Source: an uncultured Cohaesibacter sp. (lineage in GTDB: Bacteria > Pseudomonadota > Alphaproteobacteria > Rhizobiales > Cohaesibacteraceae). From it: a DNA stretch of 64,000 nucleotides. Below, one piece after another: positions 18,452 to 28,073 of this stretch. The position numbers and the translations under genes were made by a program. Under the pieces are notes generated by a model, which ran no database searches, was not told where the DNA came from, and saw only the letters and a program-made list of their open reading frames with translations. The DNA lies in the NCBI RefSeq assembly GCF_963664735.1, contig NZ_OY761553.1, positions 2,371,303-2,435,302 on the forward strand. The letters run 5' to 3'. Position 1 is the first letter of the stretch. Every line of letters starts with the position of its first letter.

Positions 18452-19516
18452 TCAGACTGCGCTGGAAATCCTGTCGTCGAGGCGGCGCTTCTGGCTGAAA
18501 GCGGTTCTGTAATTTTCCACCTCGCGATGGAAGTGACGGGCAGGTAGCCCCAGATTATCGACACGCCATTGGGTCAATATGGAATAGGTTTTGACAGATA
18601 CGTCCTGGTCGAGCAGAAGCCGGGTCAGCATACGGTTGTTTTCGCTCGCCAGCAGATGCTTCATGGCATTGACCGAAAGCCCCGGTGCGTCTTTCAGCAA
18701 CCAGATGACATCTTCCTTGCGCGGTTTTGCAATCAGGTTTTCGAGCAGATTATCAAATGTCAGTTCCCCCAGATTGATCTTCACAAGAAGCTCATCACGG
18801 GTCGGAGAATCGTCGAGTTCATCGGCTTCAAAAAGCCGAGCCTCCATATCAGCAACCAGCGTGTCGAGCGTTCCATCAAGGGCCGCTCGCGAAAGCTGGG
18901 CGGGAAGGAAGGGCGAGCCCTGCTCTGCATGATGGCGCATGCGTTGATGAAACATGTGATCGGCGATGCAACGGGCCGCCATGAGAGACTGAATTTCAAG
19001 TGAGCTTTGACAAATAATCGTGCAGAGCAGCAGCGCATTTCCGGAAAAATCACTTCCCAGATTGCGCAACAGATCACCGACTACGCTTTTGAGGGCGCGC
19101 GCCATGAGCGCGTCGACCACAGGCTCTTCCACTCGATGACGGCGCGCTATTGCACGAAGCACCGTTTCACTGCGCTCTCTGGCTGCCCGCAGCAAGACCT
19201 CCTGGCTCAACATCGGAGAAAACTCATAAAGCGTGGAGACAAACTCGTCGCTTTCCCCTGCAAGACGTTCTGCCAATGGGGTGGAGATATGACGGGTGCG
19301 TGCCAGAAGCGTAATGATGTCCCGGCGAACGGATTGATCAATTTGCTTATAAAGATCAAGAACAAGAGCCGAAAATAGCTCACGTTCGTTCTCCGTGGGC
19401 TCCAGCCCGGTGCGACGGACATATTCCGCTGTCACCTTTCGAATCAGCGTCGAACGGGCCAGGGGATCCTTTTCCCTCGCCAGTAACTGAAACTGCTGGA
19501 CAATATTCTGTGACAT
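18452..19516 (-). CDS. DUF2336 domain protein
   Basis: A 354-residue, almost all-helical cytoplasmic protein matching DUF2336, an alphaproteobacterial family of HEAT-like helical repeats of unknown role. Characteristic features are the N-terminal region with EKDPLARSTLIRKVTAEY, the repeated pattern of short helices each with a hydrophobic face, and the REVENYRTAF near the C-terminus. The tail is rich in basic residues. No signal peptide or catalytic motif is seen. It may be cotranscribed with the coiled-coil gene downstream. The role is unknown; the repeats suggest protein binding. Confidence 0.8.
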   Translation of the reverse strand: MSQNIVQQFQLLAREKDPLARSTLIRKVTAEYVRRTGLEPTENERELFSALVLDLYKQIDQSVRRDIITLLARTRHISTPLAERLAGESDEFVSTLYEFSPMLSQEVLLRAARERSETVLRAIARRHRVEEPVVDALMARALKSVVGDLLRNLGSDFSGNALLLCTIICQSSLEIQSLMAARCIADHMFHQRMRHHAEQGSPFLPAQLSRAALDGTLDTLVADMEARLFEADELDDSPTRDELLVKINLGELTFDNLLENLIAKPRKEDVIWLLKDAPGLSVNAMKHLLASENNRMLTRLLLDQDVSVKTYSILTQWRVDNLGLPARHFHREVENYRTAFSQKRRLDDRISSAV

Positions 19517-19884
19517 TATTGCTCCGCATGCACCTGAAACATTACTGAGGCCATTTCAGGTCAATATTATTGGTTGATTTTATTTTCAGAAACAACTGGT
19601 TGTAAAATCTCTTGTTATTGTTCCAGAGCATAATTTCAATTTATTAAGGATATATCCATAGACGGTGATTTGACTTAAATAACATGGCCTTTGTGACCCG
19701 ATTATTCCGGCTTTTTTTGCACCGGCTGCCTTCAATGAAACGACTTTTGTTGCTATTTGTTCAATTGATTTCAATTTGCCACGTTTCACACGCAGGCTAC
19801 CCCAGATAGACAGCAAACGGAGCCAAGCACATATTGGATCTCTCCCAATTCTCAAAATTTCTCGTTCAAGCAATTTGGTAAAAC
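19517..19884. other. Divergent promoter region, DUF2336 / Nudix
   Basis: 368 AT-richer bases between two divergent genes. I find no gene, terminator or recognisable operator in it. Confidence 0.5.
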
Positions 19885-20454
19885 ATGACCCTCAATCAGG
19901 ACAAAAAGATCATCCAGCTTTCAAGGCGTGTGGTTTATGAGAACCACTGGATGCAGGTGAATGAAGACAAGGTCCTTTTTCCCGCCGGCTTTGAAGGCAT
20001 CTATGGCGTTATTGAGAAAACGGATTTTGCAATCATTTTGCCTATTCATGCGGATGGGCGCATCCAAATGGTCCAGCAATATCGATACCCTATCAGCCGC
20101 CGTTGCTGGGAATTGCCACAAGGCTCGTGGGAAGAAAGCTCCGATAGCAATCCAGAGGAACTGGCCCGCGGGGAATTGGCCGAGGAAACCGGCTATCGCG
20201 CAGGGAAAATGGAGAAGATTGGGCAAATGTTTCCCGCAGGTGGTTTGCTGAATCAACTTTGCCACATGTTTGTAGCTACCGAGTTGAGCGAAGGGCAAGC
20301 CAATCGCGAAGCAACCGAATCCGACATGATCACGGAAGCGTTCAGCCTTGAGGAAATCATGCAACTGTTTGCCACAGGTGAGATGGTGGATGCCAACACT
20401 CTGGCAACAATCGGCTATTGGAAAATGATGAAGACGTCGAAAGCTGATCAGTAG
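19885..20454 (+). CDS. Nudix hydrolase (ADP-ribose pyrophosphatase-like)
   Basis: A 189-residue Nudix enzyme of the NDP-sugar/ADP-ribose pyrophosphatase type, judging from the two-domain layout with an N-terminal beta strand region and the RYPISRRCWELPQG lead-in to the Nudix box. The box itself (80-104) departs from GX5EX7REUXEEXGU: it is two residues longer between the first Gly and the helix, and the usual Arg before the first Glu of REUXEE is Gly (GELAEE, 96-101). The metal-binding glutamates E97, E100 and E101 are kept, so activity is likely. Convergent with the MerR gene; single-gene unit. Confidence 0.88.
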   Translation: MTLNQDKKIIQLSRRVVYENHWMQVNEDKVLFPAGFEGIYGVIEKTDFAIILPIHADGRIQMVQQYRYPISRRCWELPQGSWEESSDSNPEELARGELAEETGYRAGKMEKIGQMFPAGGLLNQLCHMFVATELSEGQANREATESDMITEAFSLEEIMQLFATGEMVDANTLATIGYWKMMKTSKADQ

Positions 20455-20527
20455 CGTCTAGTCGCAAGGCGCGTGGCAAATGCTTTTGGCATGAAATAGA
20501 AAGGCAAAATGCGCAAGAAGCGCTACC

Positions 20528-21022
20528 CTAGCCTTCCTCATTCTTCTCTTTTTCCTTGAGCATGCCGGAGACGACTTCAACTGTGCGTTCCAGATCGGCG
20601 ATGGCCTGATCAACATTTGCCCGTTGCTCGCGCAATATATCAATATGAATGTTGAAGCGATCCAGCGCCGAACGCAGTTGGGGCACCTGCCCGTCTCTCA
20701 AATCATAAAGATCAAGCATCTCCTTGATTTCCGACAGAGAGAAACCGACCTTCTTTCCCATAAGAACGAGCTTGAGGCGTGCGCGATCACGACGGCTGTA
20801 AATCCGGTTCATGCCGTCCCGGCGCGGGCTCAAAAGGTTTTTGTCTTCATAAAACCTGAGCGTGCGCAAGGTGACGCCAAATTCCTTTGAAAGATCCCCT
20901 ATGGAATAAAAGAGCGGGCCAGATTGGCTGGTGGCTGCGCTCAACACATCCTTGCCCTCGACAGGCGATGGCACTTGTGTCTTTTCGTCTTTCACAACCG
21001 TTCCCCCCAAACCGTTGTTCAC
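20528..21022 (-). CDS. MerR-family transcription regulator
   Basis: A 164-residue MerR protein. A 35-residue polar extension precedes the winged helix-turn-helix (about 38-108) with YSIGDLSKEFGVTLRTLRFY and the wing region; a coiled-coil dimer helix follows (about 110-160), ending in a charged tail. It lacks the cysteines of metal-sensing members, so the signal is unknown. It diverges from podJ; the 312-base spacer holds both promoters, so MerR could act on podJ or only on itself. Confidence 0.85.
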   Translation of the reverse strand: MNNGLGGTVVKDEKTQVPSPVEGKDVLSAATSQSGPLFYSIGDLSKEFGVTLRTLRFYEDKNLLSPRRDGMNRIYSRRDRARLKLVLMGKKVGFSLSEIKEMLDLYDLRDGQVPQLRSALDRFNIHIDILREQRANVDQAIADLERTVEVVSGMLKEKEKNEEG

Positions 21023-21213
21023 CAGTTTGTCTTTTCGGATTTTCCTTCTCAGAGCCTGAGAGTGGGTAAACCACCCTAGGTCCTGTCTGTCAATGTCCGG
21101 TGTGAATAGGCGCTACCATCGCACATCTCAGCCCAGAGCAGATCATTTCAATCGAAGAAACATGGTGAGTAAATCATTAAAGCATTCAGTATTTTTCGCA
21201 ATGTGCATCAGGA

Positions 21214-21230
21214 TTAACGCGTTATTTACC
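21214..21230 (+). promoter_or_regulatory. CtrA-like site upstream of podJ
   Basis: TTAACGCGTTATTTACC fits TTAA-N7-TTAAC with one mismatch, about 105 bp before the podJ start. CtrA is the cell-cycle regulator of alphaproteobacteria; control of podJ by CtrA and GcrA is known in Caulobacter, so the match is plausible but is a short AT-rich motif. Confidence 0.4.
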
Positions 21231-21308
21231 CTAACTTTGCAAAGTACTACTGCAAAATACCGTTTTCGCGGGGGGTTCGGGTGCCCGCATTTACGCAGCG
21301 GGTGATCA

Positions 21309-21313
21309 GAATC
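21309..21313. promoter_or_regulatory. GANTC (CcrM) methylation site near the podJ start
   Basis: GAATC 22 bp before the podJ ATG. CcrM methylates GANTC in this class and GcrA acts at methylated promoter sites. One GANTC in 300 bases is expected by chance, so weight is low. Confidence 0.35.
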
Positions 21314-21334
21314 GCAAAGAGTTGAGCCAGTAGC

Positions 21335-24300
21335 ATGATTGATGAAACATATCACACTGATCGCGATGTAGGCGAATATATCGAGGGTTTTCGGGGATCT
21401 ATTCGTGACGACAAACAGCGCAGAAATGCTCGCGGGTCTCGCAGATCTGGAGGGGGCATGTCTCAAAATCAATCAAGCCGCAATGCTGATTTGCTTCAAG
21501 CCATTGAAGATATTGAAGCGCAACTGCACTCTCTTGCCGATCAATCAAAGCGTGCATCAATCCGTGAGCCAGAGGATGGTTCGCCCGCTCCCATTTTCGA
21601 AAACCGTCAAAAGCGGAAGGTGGCGCAACCCAGACGCGAGAACAAGGTTTCCGTGAGGGGGGCTATGGGCAGCGGCTCGAACTATAACAGTGCGCTGGAG
21701 CGCATCGAAGCTCAGCTCAAACGTGTTGATAAAGCTTTGGAGCGGCAGGGGAGCCAGCCCAGAGCCTACGACTTGCATGAAGAAGAGCGCTACGCATCAG
21801 CCAACAGCTCCCAAACGGCGCCTTCAATGGAACGAGAAACCCATCGCTCCTCTTTGCACCGCCCGTCTGGTCGCCGGATGTCACATACGGATGTGATTGC
21901 AAGCAGCTCGTTTGACGGCAGCAGAGGCGGTGTTGAACCTGCTCTGCGCCAAATCCTCGACAGAACGCAGTCTCTCAATGAAGAGATGGCGCGGTCGGCC
22001 ATGGCCTCTGTAACGGATGTGAAGCGCTCCGCACAGGATGCCATTCAGGCAGCAAACCGTTCACAAGGCACCTATCAGGAAGCTTTGGAAAAGCTGAAGA
22101 AAATCCAGACCCAAGATGACAGCCTTAACATGTTGCGTGAGGATGTGACCTCTCTTCGCAAACTGATCGAAGAAGCCAATTTAAGTGGTGCATCAGATAG
22201 GGTCTTGCGTGAAATCGCCAGTCTTTCCGGTCGCATAGAGCAATTGTCTGATGCAATTTCTGAAACGCGTGAAGATCCTGAGCTACTGGAAACGATGCAT
22301 GAAATCCGCGCATTGCTGGATCGCCCGGCGCAGGACCCCTCCATTGATGCGCGCTTTGACCGCATTCTTGCGCGGCTTGATGACATTCATTCTGGCGGAC
22401 ACGAGGAAGACTTCGCCAGGCTCTCCGATCAGATGGATCATCTGCGCGATATTCTGTCAGCTCAGCCAGACATCAAGCATCTGACCAGCATCTCCGGCCA
22501 GATGAACGAGTTGATCGGGCGCCTTTCGAAGCTGGAAGATGATGTCCGCCACAGCGCAAGCAGGGCTTCCTCTGATGATCAGTATAAGGGTATCGAGCAG
22601 CGTCTGTCACAAATGCAGGCGATGATTGAGCGCCTTGATCCGAGCGATCACTTGATGAAACTCGAAGACCAGTTGGCCAACCTTGCTGACAGCCTTGAGA
22701 ACAACGCCGATCAAACCGGCATTCACAAGCCTCTCGAAGCGCTCGCAAGGCAGGTTGAAAGCTTGGTCGAGTTGACCGATCAGCGTAATCAAAGCGAACG
22801 ACAGGACCTGCTTGAAACGCTTTCTGATCGCGTTGCCAATCTTGATGAGTTTATCCGTCAGGAACAGGCACCGGCTAAAACCGAACGGCGCTTTGATCAA
22901 GTCGAGCAGACTCTTGCCCGTATTGATGACATGCTGGCCAACAAAATGGAAAGCGCCAACATGACGACACTGGAGCGCGATATCTCGCGCCTGGCTGATC
23001 GCATGGAAGCACAGGAAGGTCTGCTGCGCGCAGCACCGCAGACAGCAGTCGGCAACACAATGGCTGGCGCATCTGACCAAGCCATCTCCCAGCTCGAGGC
23101 TCAGATTGTCGATCTTGCCCAGCGTCTGGACACCGCCAGCAATGTCTCGGACGATCGACAGTTTTTCGATATGCTGACGGATCGCCTCGACAAGTTGGCA
23201 GAAGAATTTGCCCGGACGCAAAACCGCTTTGAAGCTGTGGACCGGATGGGTGAAGACATTCGCCAGTTGGCATCCAAAGGTGCCCCAAGTGGCGTCAACA
23301 GCGCCAAACTGGCAGAACAAGCAGCCATTAAAGCGCTACAGCAGGTTGGACCTCTGGCGGGGGGGGCAAATGACCCTGCCCTGGAAGCCATCATTGATGG
23401 CCTGAAAGACGATCTGCACGGTTTGCGCCGGTTTGCCGAAACCAGTGAAAACGCAACGCAGCAGAGCCTTAGTGGTGTTAGCTCGATGTTGAACACCATC
23501 GTGGATCGCCTCGCCAAACTGGAAGAACAGGTGCGCACCGGAGAGAGCTCTGTGCAGCCTGCTGCCAATTTTGAGTCGACCGAAAGAGGCCGCAACACCG
23601 AGAAAGCTTCCGAGCCAGAAAGTCGCGGACTGGGCAAGCTCCTGCGCCGTCGCAAGGCACAGGAAGCATCGGGCTCTGAGGGCAATCCATCTCCAGCCCA
23701 AACGCTCAGCGCCACTGAACTTCTGAAAAACAGGGGCATGGCTCCTGCGCGTCAGCAAGCTAACGAGGCCATTTCCAGATCAAGACAGGCCCAAAGCGCG
23801 CAGAGCGCTCCTGCTGCCGGTAGAACAGCATCCCCGGTTGCTGCGTCTGCTACTGCCAACGCGCCTTCCGAGGGAAGAAAGCCCGGGATCTTCCTGTCGG
23901 GCAAAGCCGTTACGGCAAGTGGTAATGGGGAGGCGACAGCCCGTACCCCTGACAGAGCGGGGGCGCCGAAGGTGCAGCCACAGTTTGCTGGAAATGTTGC
24001 CCTGAAGCCTCAGGAGCAGGACGTTCCGATCGCAAAACCACGCACCGCCCGCATTGTCCCGGGCGATCAGGGGCCCGATGCCTCGCAAACCCCAGCGCCA
24101 AAACGCGATCAGGGGCAGTCGAAGGCCGACTTCATCGCCGCTGCAAGACGGGCTGCACAGGCTGCCGCTCAGGAAAGCGCGAAGGTTGAAAAGGAACAGG
24201 GCGAAGCCAGTGGTTTCCTTTCCCGCTTCAAAGGCAGCAAGAAAGCCTCTGCCAAGCAGGGACAGGAAGATGTAACGCCAGAAACAACTCCAGAAGCTGC

Positions 24301-25912
24301 AAAAACCGCGCCAACCAACATGAGCCGGAAAGAGCGTCGTGCTGCCATTGCTGAAGCGGCTCGCATGGCAAAACAGTTGCAAAAGGATCAGCAAAACGGT
24401 CTTGCAGATTCCGCTTCGTCACTCGAAGATAGCGCTATACAGCTTTTGGAAGATGAAGAAGCCAGCAACAGCCTGTTGGCCAAACTCGGTCATACATTCT
24501 CGCGCCATAGCCGTCCATTGTTGATGGCAGCGGCGGCAATCTTGCTGGCAATCACCACGATCCAGCTTGTTCAAAATCCGAATTCCAGCCTCTATTCGTT
24601 GTTCAATTCCGATGCGCAGCAACCACAGCAGAGCATTCAGGCTCCTGAAATGGACAAGGCGCCGGCAGATGATGCCGCCCCTGCTCCACAAGACACGCCG
24701 AGCGAACCGAACAACCAGTCGAGCATTACACCTTCCTCTGGCAGCCTTACACCACATATGAGCGATGAAGAGGCGACCCGAGCAATTGCCTTTGCCCAGC
24801 CGAACCTTGCCGATCAGGGACCTGCAGCCCTTGCAAACAATGATACAGCGGCGATTTCCAATGAAGAAGCCATGGCGAGGGCCAAAGCAGCCCTTAACCA
24901 GCAGAAAGATGTGGGCATTGACCTGACGCCGACAAGCGCCATCCCCAATCAGTCTGAAGCAAGCTATTTCGGAAACGCACAGACAGCATCGGCCCCACAA
25001 GCCGAGGCATCGGTGAACCCCGATCCCACTTCTGACACAACGGCCCCCTCTTCTGAGAACCAAACGCCGATCATGAAGGCTGCACTGAACAACAATGTTC
25101 AGGCCCTGTTTGAGCTCGGACGTCGCTATGCTGTCGGTGAAGGTGTTCCCACCGATCTTAAAACCGCGGCAACCTGGTTTGAAAAAGCCGCCAATCTCAA
25201 TATGCCTCAAGCGGAATACAGCTTGGCCAATCTTTATGAAAAGGGCCATGGCGTCAAAAAAGATCTGCAAGTGGCGCGGCTCTGGTATCAACGCGCTGCC
25301 GAGCAGGGCAACGTCAAGTCCATGCACAATCTGGCCGTTCTCTATGCCGAAGGAGGCTTGGGGAAACCGGACTTTACCGAAGCTGCACAATGGTTCCTCA
25401 AGGCAGCCGACCATGGCCTCAAGGACAGCCAGTATAATCTGGCAATCCTGTTCGCTCGCGGTATGGGTGTAAAACAGGATCTGTTACAAAGCTACAAGTG
25501 GTTCGCTATTGCAGCCCAACAGGGCGATAAAAGCGCAGCTGCCAAACGCGACGAGATAATGGGCGTTCTGAAGGGACCACAGCAGAAGGCTGCCAAAGCC
25601 CTTGTTGCTGCTTGGACGCAACAGATTGCCAAGCCTTCTGCCAATGAAATTTCGAGCATTCCAGACGAATGGGCAGCAACCACGCTTGACCAATTGAACG
25701 GGGCTCAATCTGGCAATGCCATTGCTCCGAACCTTGTGGCTCAAGCCCAGTCAATGCTGGGTGCTCTTGGCTATAATGCCGGGCCTGCCGATGGTCAGAT
25801 GGGCCCAAGAACGCGCATGGCCATCCGCAATTTCCAGGAAATTGCAGGTCTGGAAGTAACCGGAAAAATCGATGCGGCCCTTATCAAGGCTCTGAAGCAA
25901 CGCACTATTTAG
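21335..25912 (+). CDS. podJ: PodJ-type polar localization protein (coiled coil, Sel1 repeats, PG-binding)
   Basis: A 1525-residue polarity scaffold. Order of parts: charged N-terminus (1-45); long coiled-coil region with recurring QLxxL and RLDxL patterns (about 50-770); a Pro/Ala/Gln-rich disordered region (770-1050); one membrane helix near 1063-1083; a periplasmic low-complexity linker; three to four Sel1 repeats (about 1250-1410, e.g. AATWFEKAANLNMPQAEYSL); a C-terminal peptidoglycan-binding domain (about 1470-1522) with DGQMGPRTRMAIRNFQ. This is the PodJ layout of Caulobacter and Rhizobiales, which recruits factors to the new pole. ATG 21335 has a weak ribosome site; an internal ATG at 21458 (residue 42) sits just after GGAGG and could be the true or a second start. 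Confidence 0.88.
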   Translation: MIDETYHTDRDVGEYIEGFRGSIRDDKQRRNARGSRRSGGGMSQNQSSRNADLLQAIEDIEAQLHSLADQSKRASIREPEDGSPAPIFENRQKRKVAQPRRENKVSVRGAMGSGSNYNSALERIEAQLKRVDKALERQGSQPRAYDLHEEERYASANSSQTAPSMERETHRSSLHRPSGRRMSHTDVIASSSFDGSRGGVEPALRQILDRTQSLNEEMARSAMASVTDVKRSAQDAIQAANRSQGTYQEALEKLKKIQTQDDSLNMLREDVTSLRKLIEEANLSGASDRVLREIASLSGRIEQLSDAISETREDPELLETMHEIRALLDRPAQDPSIDARFDRILARLDDIHSGGHEEDFARLSDQMDHLRDILSAQPDIKHLTSISGQMNELIGRLSKLEDDVRHSASRASSDDQYKGIEQRLSQMQAMIERLDPSDHLMKLEDQLANLADSLENNADQTGIHKPLEALARQVESLVELTDQRNQSERQDLLETLSDRVANLDEFIRQEQAPAKTERRFDQVEQTLARIDDMLANKMESANMTTLERDISRLADRMEAQEGLLRAAPQTAVGNTMAGASDQAISQLEAQIVDLAQRLDTASNVSDDRQFFDMLTDRLDKLAEEFARTQNRFEAVDRMGEDIRQLASKGAPSGVNSAKLAEQAAIKALQQVGPLAGGANDPALEAIIDGLKDDLHGLRRFAETSENATQQSLSGVSSMLNTIVDRLAKLEEQVRTGESSVQPAANFESTERGRNTEKASEPESRGLGKLLRRRKAQEASGSEGNPSPAQTLSATELLKNRGMAPARQQANEAISRSRQAQSAQSAPAAGRTASPVAASATANAPSEGRKPGIFLSGKAVTASGNGEATARTPDRAGAPKVQPQFAGNVALKPQEQDVPIAKPRTARIVPGDQGPDASQTPAPKRDQGQSKADFIAAARRAAQAAAQESAKVEKEQGEASGFLSRFKGSKKASAKQGQEDVTPETTPEAAKTAPTNMSRKERRAAIAEAARMAKQLQKDQQNGLADSASSLEDSAIQLLEDEEASNSLLAKLGHTFSRHSRPLLMAAAAILLAITTIQLVQNPNSSLYSLFNSDAQQPQQSIQAPEMDKAPADDAAPAPQDTPSEPNNQSSITPSSGSLTPHMSDEEATRAIAFAQPNLADQGPAALANNDTAAISNEEAMARAKAALNQQKDVGIDLTPTSAIPNQSEASYFGNAQTASAPQAEASVNPDPTSDTTAPSSENQTPIMKAALNNNVQALFELGRRYAVGEGVPTDLKTAATWFEKAANLNMPQAEYSLANLYEKGHGVKKDLQVARLWYQRAAEQGNVKSMHNLAVLYAEGGLGKPDFTEAAQWFLKAADHGLKDSQYNLAILFARGMGVKQDLLQSYKWFAIAAQQGDKSAAAKRDEIMGVLKGPQQKAAKALVAAWTQQIAKPSANEISSIPDEWAATTLDQLNGAQSGNAIAPNLVAQAQSMLGALGYNAGPADGQMGPRTRMAIRNFQEIAGLEVTGKIDAALIKALKQRTI

Positions 25913-26328
25913 CAAATCACCGGCAACGCTTCAAAAGGTTGCCGGTATCACTGCAAACTTTTGAAGCGTTAAATGAGTCGCCGCTCCGTGCGAAGAGTGG
26001 GGATAAGACGGCGCAAGATTTATCCGGCTCTTATTATTTGCGCCATAGAATGCTGTTTCCAGTGATTTCCAAGATGTTGCGTTGACACCATGGCAATCAA
26101 TATGGGAAGGATGCATTAGCATCTTTCTTCTTGTTGGCAATCGGGCCATGTCACTGAAAAACAGGCCTTGTCTCCAACTATTGATAAAATAACATAACGC
26201 CTTATTAGGCCATTCCGTGTACGGTTAAAGCTCAGAGTTTCGAGTCAAACCAGTTTGCCGTACATGTCGGACAATGAACGTACCGAGATGGACGGCGCAA
26301 CTGGCGTAAGGAAATACAGGAGTGGCCC
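25913..26328. other. Intergenic region podJ / TSUP gene
   Basis: 416 bases. The first 60 hold the interlocking repeats; the rest (25971-26328) must contain the promoter of the TSUP operon. No gene or known operator is seen. Confidence 0.5.
25919..25970 (+). other. Interlocking inverted repeats after podJ (terminator or pseudoknot)
   Basis: Starting 7 bases after the podJ stop, ACCGGCAAC (25919-25927) pairs with GTTGCCGGT (25938-25946). The loop of that hairpin, together with flanking bases (AACGCTTCAAAAG, 25925-25937), is perfectly complementary to CTTTTGAAGCGTT (25958-25970). The RNA can form one hairpin or the other, or a pseudoknot. There is no T run after either stem, so it is not a textbook terminator. 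Confidence 0.7.
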
Positions 26329-27252
26329 GTGGAGCTATACCTGCCTATCGCTGAGATGCCTGTAAATATCTTTGTCATCCTTGGAATGGGAGGCACGGTA
26401 GGGTTCCTCTCGGGCATTTTTGGCGTTGGCGGCGGGTTCCTGCTTACCCCCTTGCTCATTTTCTACGGTATTTCCCCTGCGGTTGCCGTTGCGTCCGTGA
26501 CCGCACAGATTACAGCATCCTCCACGACCGGTGCACTGGCATATCTTAGAACCGGCAATCTGGACCTCAAGTTGGGAACGGTGCTCTTTTCCGCCGGCAT
26601 AACGGGGTCAACAATCGGGGTCTTCGTGTTCAAGCAGCTGCGTGCGCTTGGACAGTTGGATCTGATCATTTCTATATCCTATGTGACCTTCCTTGGCGCT
26701 GTCGGCACCCTTATGGTGATGGAAAGCGTTCGCGCCATCGTCAAGGCAAGAAAAGGCATAACCACCGCCCGCAAGCCCGGCCAGCATAACTGGATTCACG
26801 GCCTGCCTTTCAAGATGCGTTTCAAGAAATCAAAGATTTACGTCAGCATACTGCCCGTGATCGCAATCGGCGGCAGCATCGGATTTCTGGGCACAGTTCT
26901 TGGTATTGGCGGCGGATTCATGCTGGTGCCTGCTCTCATCTATCTGCTGCGCGTTCCCACCGCCGTCGTGATTGGCACCTCGCTTTATCAGATCCTCGTG
27001 ACCATGGCTGTCGCGACCATATTGCATGCGACGACGAACCATTCGGTGGACATCGTTCTGGCTCTCATCCTGATGATTGGCGGGACCATCGGGGCACAGT
27101 TTGGCGCGCAAATCGGACAGAAGATGAAGGGCGAACAGCTGCGTGCGCTTCTGGGCCTTCTCGTTCTCATGGTTGGATTGCGCTTTGCTGTGGATCTTAT
27201 TCTCGAGCCCGCAGACCATTACAGCACCGAGGTAATGGAGATGGCAAAATGA
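26329..27252 (+). CDS. TauE/SafE (TSUP) family anion exporter
   Basis: A 307-residue membrane protein of the TSUP family, which moves sulfite, sulfonates or other small anions. Eight or so helices are visible in two halves, each opening with the family's glycine-rich motif: FGVGGGFLLTPLL (about 25-38) and LGIGGGFMLVPALI (about 193-206). It starts at GTG 26329, 5 bases after AGGAG. Its stop overlaps the start of the TIGR02186 gene by ATGA, so the two are translationally coupled; this pair is common in Rhizobiales and suggests a joint function. The substrate is unknown. Confidence 0.9.
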   Translation: MELYLPIAEMPVNIFVILGMGGTVGFLSGIFGVGGGFLLTPLLIFYGISPAVAVASVTAQITASSTTGALAYLRTGNLDLKLGTVLFSAGITGSTIGVFVFKQLRALGQLDLIISISYVTFLGAVGTLMVMESVRAIVKARKGITTARKPGQHNWIHGLPFKMRFKKSKIYVSILPVIAIGGSIGFLGTVLGIGGGFMLVPALIYLLRVPTAVVIGTSLYQILVTMAVATILHATTNHSVDIVLALILMIGGTIGAQFGAQIGQKMKGEQLRALLGLLVLMVGLRFAVDLILEPADHYSTEVMEMAK

Positions 27253-28031
27253 TCCTGACGCGCCTGATCTCTGTGCTATCCAGCTTTTTCGTCTATTTGG
27301 GCCTGATGACCTGTGCCTTCAGCGAAACGATTGTGGCGGACCTTTCGGATCGGGTTATCAAGATCAACTCCAACTATACCGGTTCTGATATCGTCGTCTT
27401 CGGCACGATCGAGAGGGATCGCTCGACCGTGTCGCGCGGCGAGCCTTATGATCTGGTAGTCATCGTGAGAGGCTGGGACCAAACCCTTGTTTCCCGTCGC
27501 AAGGACAGGACATTCGGCATCTGGATCAACAATGCACGCAAGCTTTACAACAATGCGCCGAATTTTTACGCCATTTCCACTTCGCGGAAATTGAGCGATA
27601 TCGCACACCCCTCGCTGCTCGCCAAATTGCAAATAGGCACCGATTATCTGCTGTTGCCGCCCAATTTCAATCCGCAAGACCGATTTGCCACCTACGATCC
27701 GTTTCGTGTGGCAGCCTTGCGCAAGATGCGCGAAAAAGGCCTCTATTCCGACGACCAGTCTTCTGTGACATTTCTCAGCAAGACACTGTTTCGCAGTACC
27801 ATTCCTATTCCGGCCAATGTGGAAGTCGGCGAGTATCAAGTAACGGTGCACCTTCTGCGCGGAGGGGCACTGCTGCATTCGGAAACCGAAGTTCTTCATG
27901 TGACCAAGACCGGCTTTGAACAGCATGCTTTCACACTGGCCCGCGACCACGAGTTTTTCTACGGTCTGGCCTGTGTGCTCATTGCGCTTTTCACTGGCTG
28001 GCTAACCGGCGTCGTCTTCCGCAAAAACTGA
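27249..28031 (+). CDS. TIGR02186 family membrane-anchored protein
   Basis: A 260-residue protein with a signal peptide (about 1-26, cleavage after CAFS or nearby), a periplasmic beta-rich domain with the family segments VVFGTIERD and YDLVVIVRG, and one C-terminal membrane helix (about 236-256) ending in a short basic tail, FRKN. Matches TIGR02186, an alphaproteobacterial family always found beside TSUP transporters; it may be an accessory or sensor subunit. It overlaps the TSUP gene by 4 bp and is convergent with pdeM. Confidence 0.85.
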   Translation: MILTRLISVLSSFFVYLGLMTCAFSETIVADLSDRVIKINSNYTGSDIVVFGTIERDRSTVSRGEPYDLVVIVRGWDQTLVSRRKDRTFGIWINNARKLYNNAPNFYAISTSRKLSDIAHPSLLAKLQIGTDYLLLPPNFNPQDRFATYDPFRVAALRKMREKGLYSDDQSSVTFLSKTLFRSTIPIPANVEVGEYQVTVHLLRGGALLHSETEVLHVTKTGFEQHAFTLARDHEFFYGLACVLIALFTGWLTGVVFRKN

Positions 28032-28073
28032 CCTTTCCCCTCTCCCTGCCTTTGACCATTGGGGCTCCCAGTC

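Larger units (their letters stand above)
21023..21334. other. Divergent promoter region, merR / podJ
   Basis: 312 bases with no gene. It contains a CtrA-like site (21214-21230) and a GANTC methylation site 22 bp before the podJ ATG, described separately. Confidence 0.5.

Noticed and set aside
24419-25414. 331-codon open frame opposite podJ
   Set aside because: Antisense to podJ; composition is a mirror of the coiled-coil coding sequence and nothing is recognisable.
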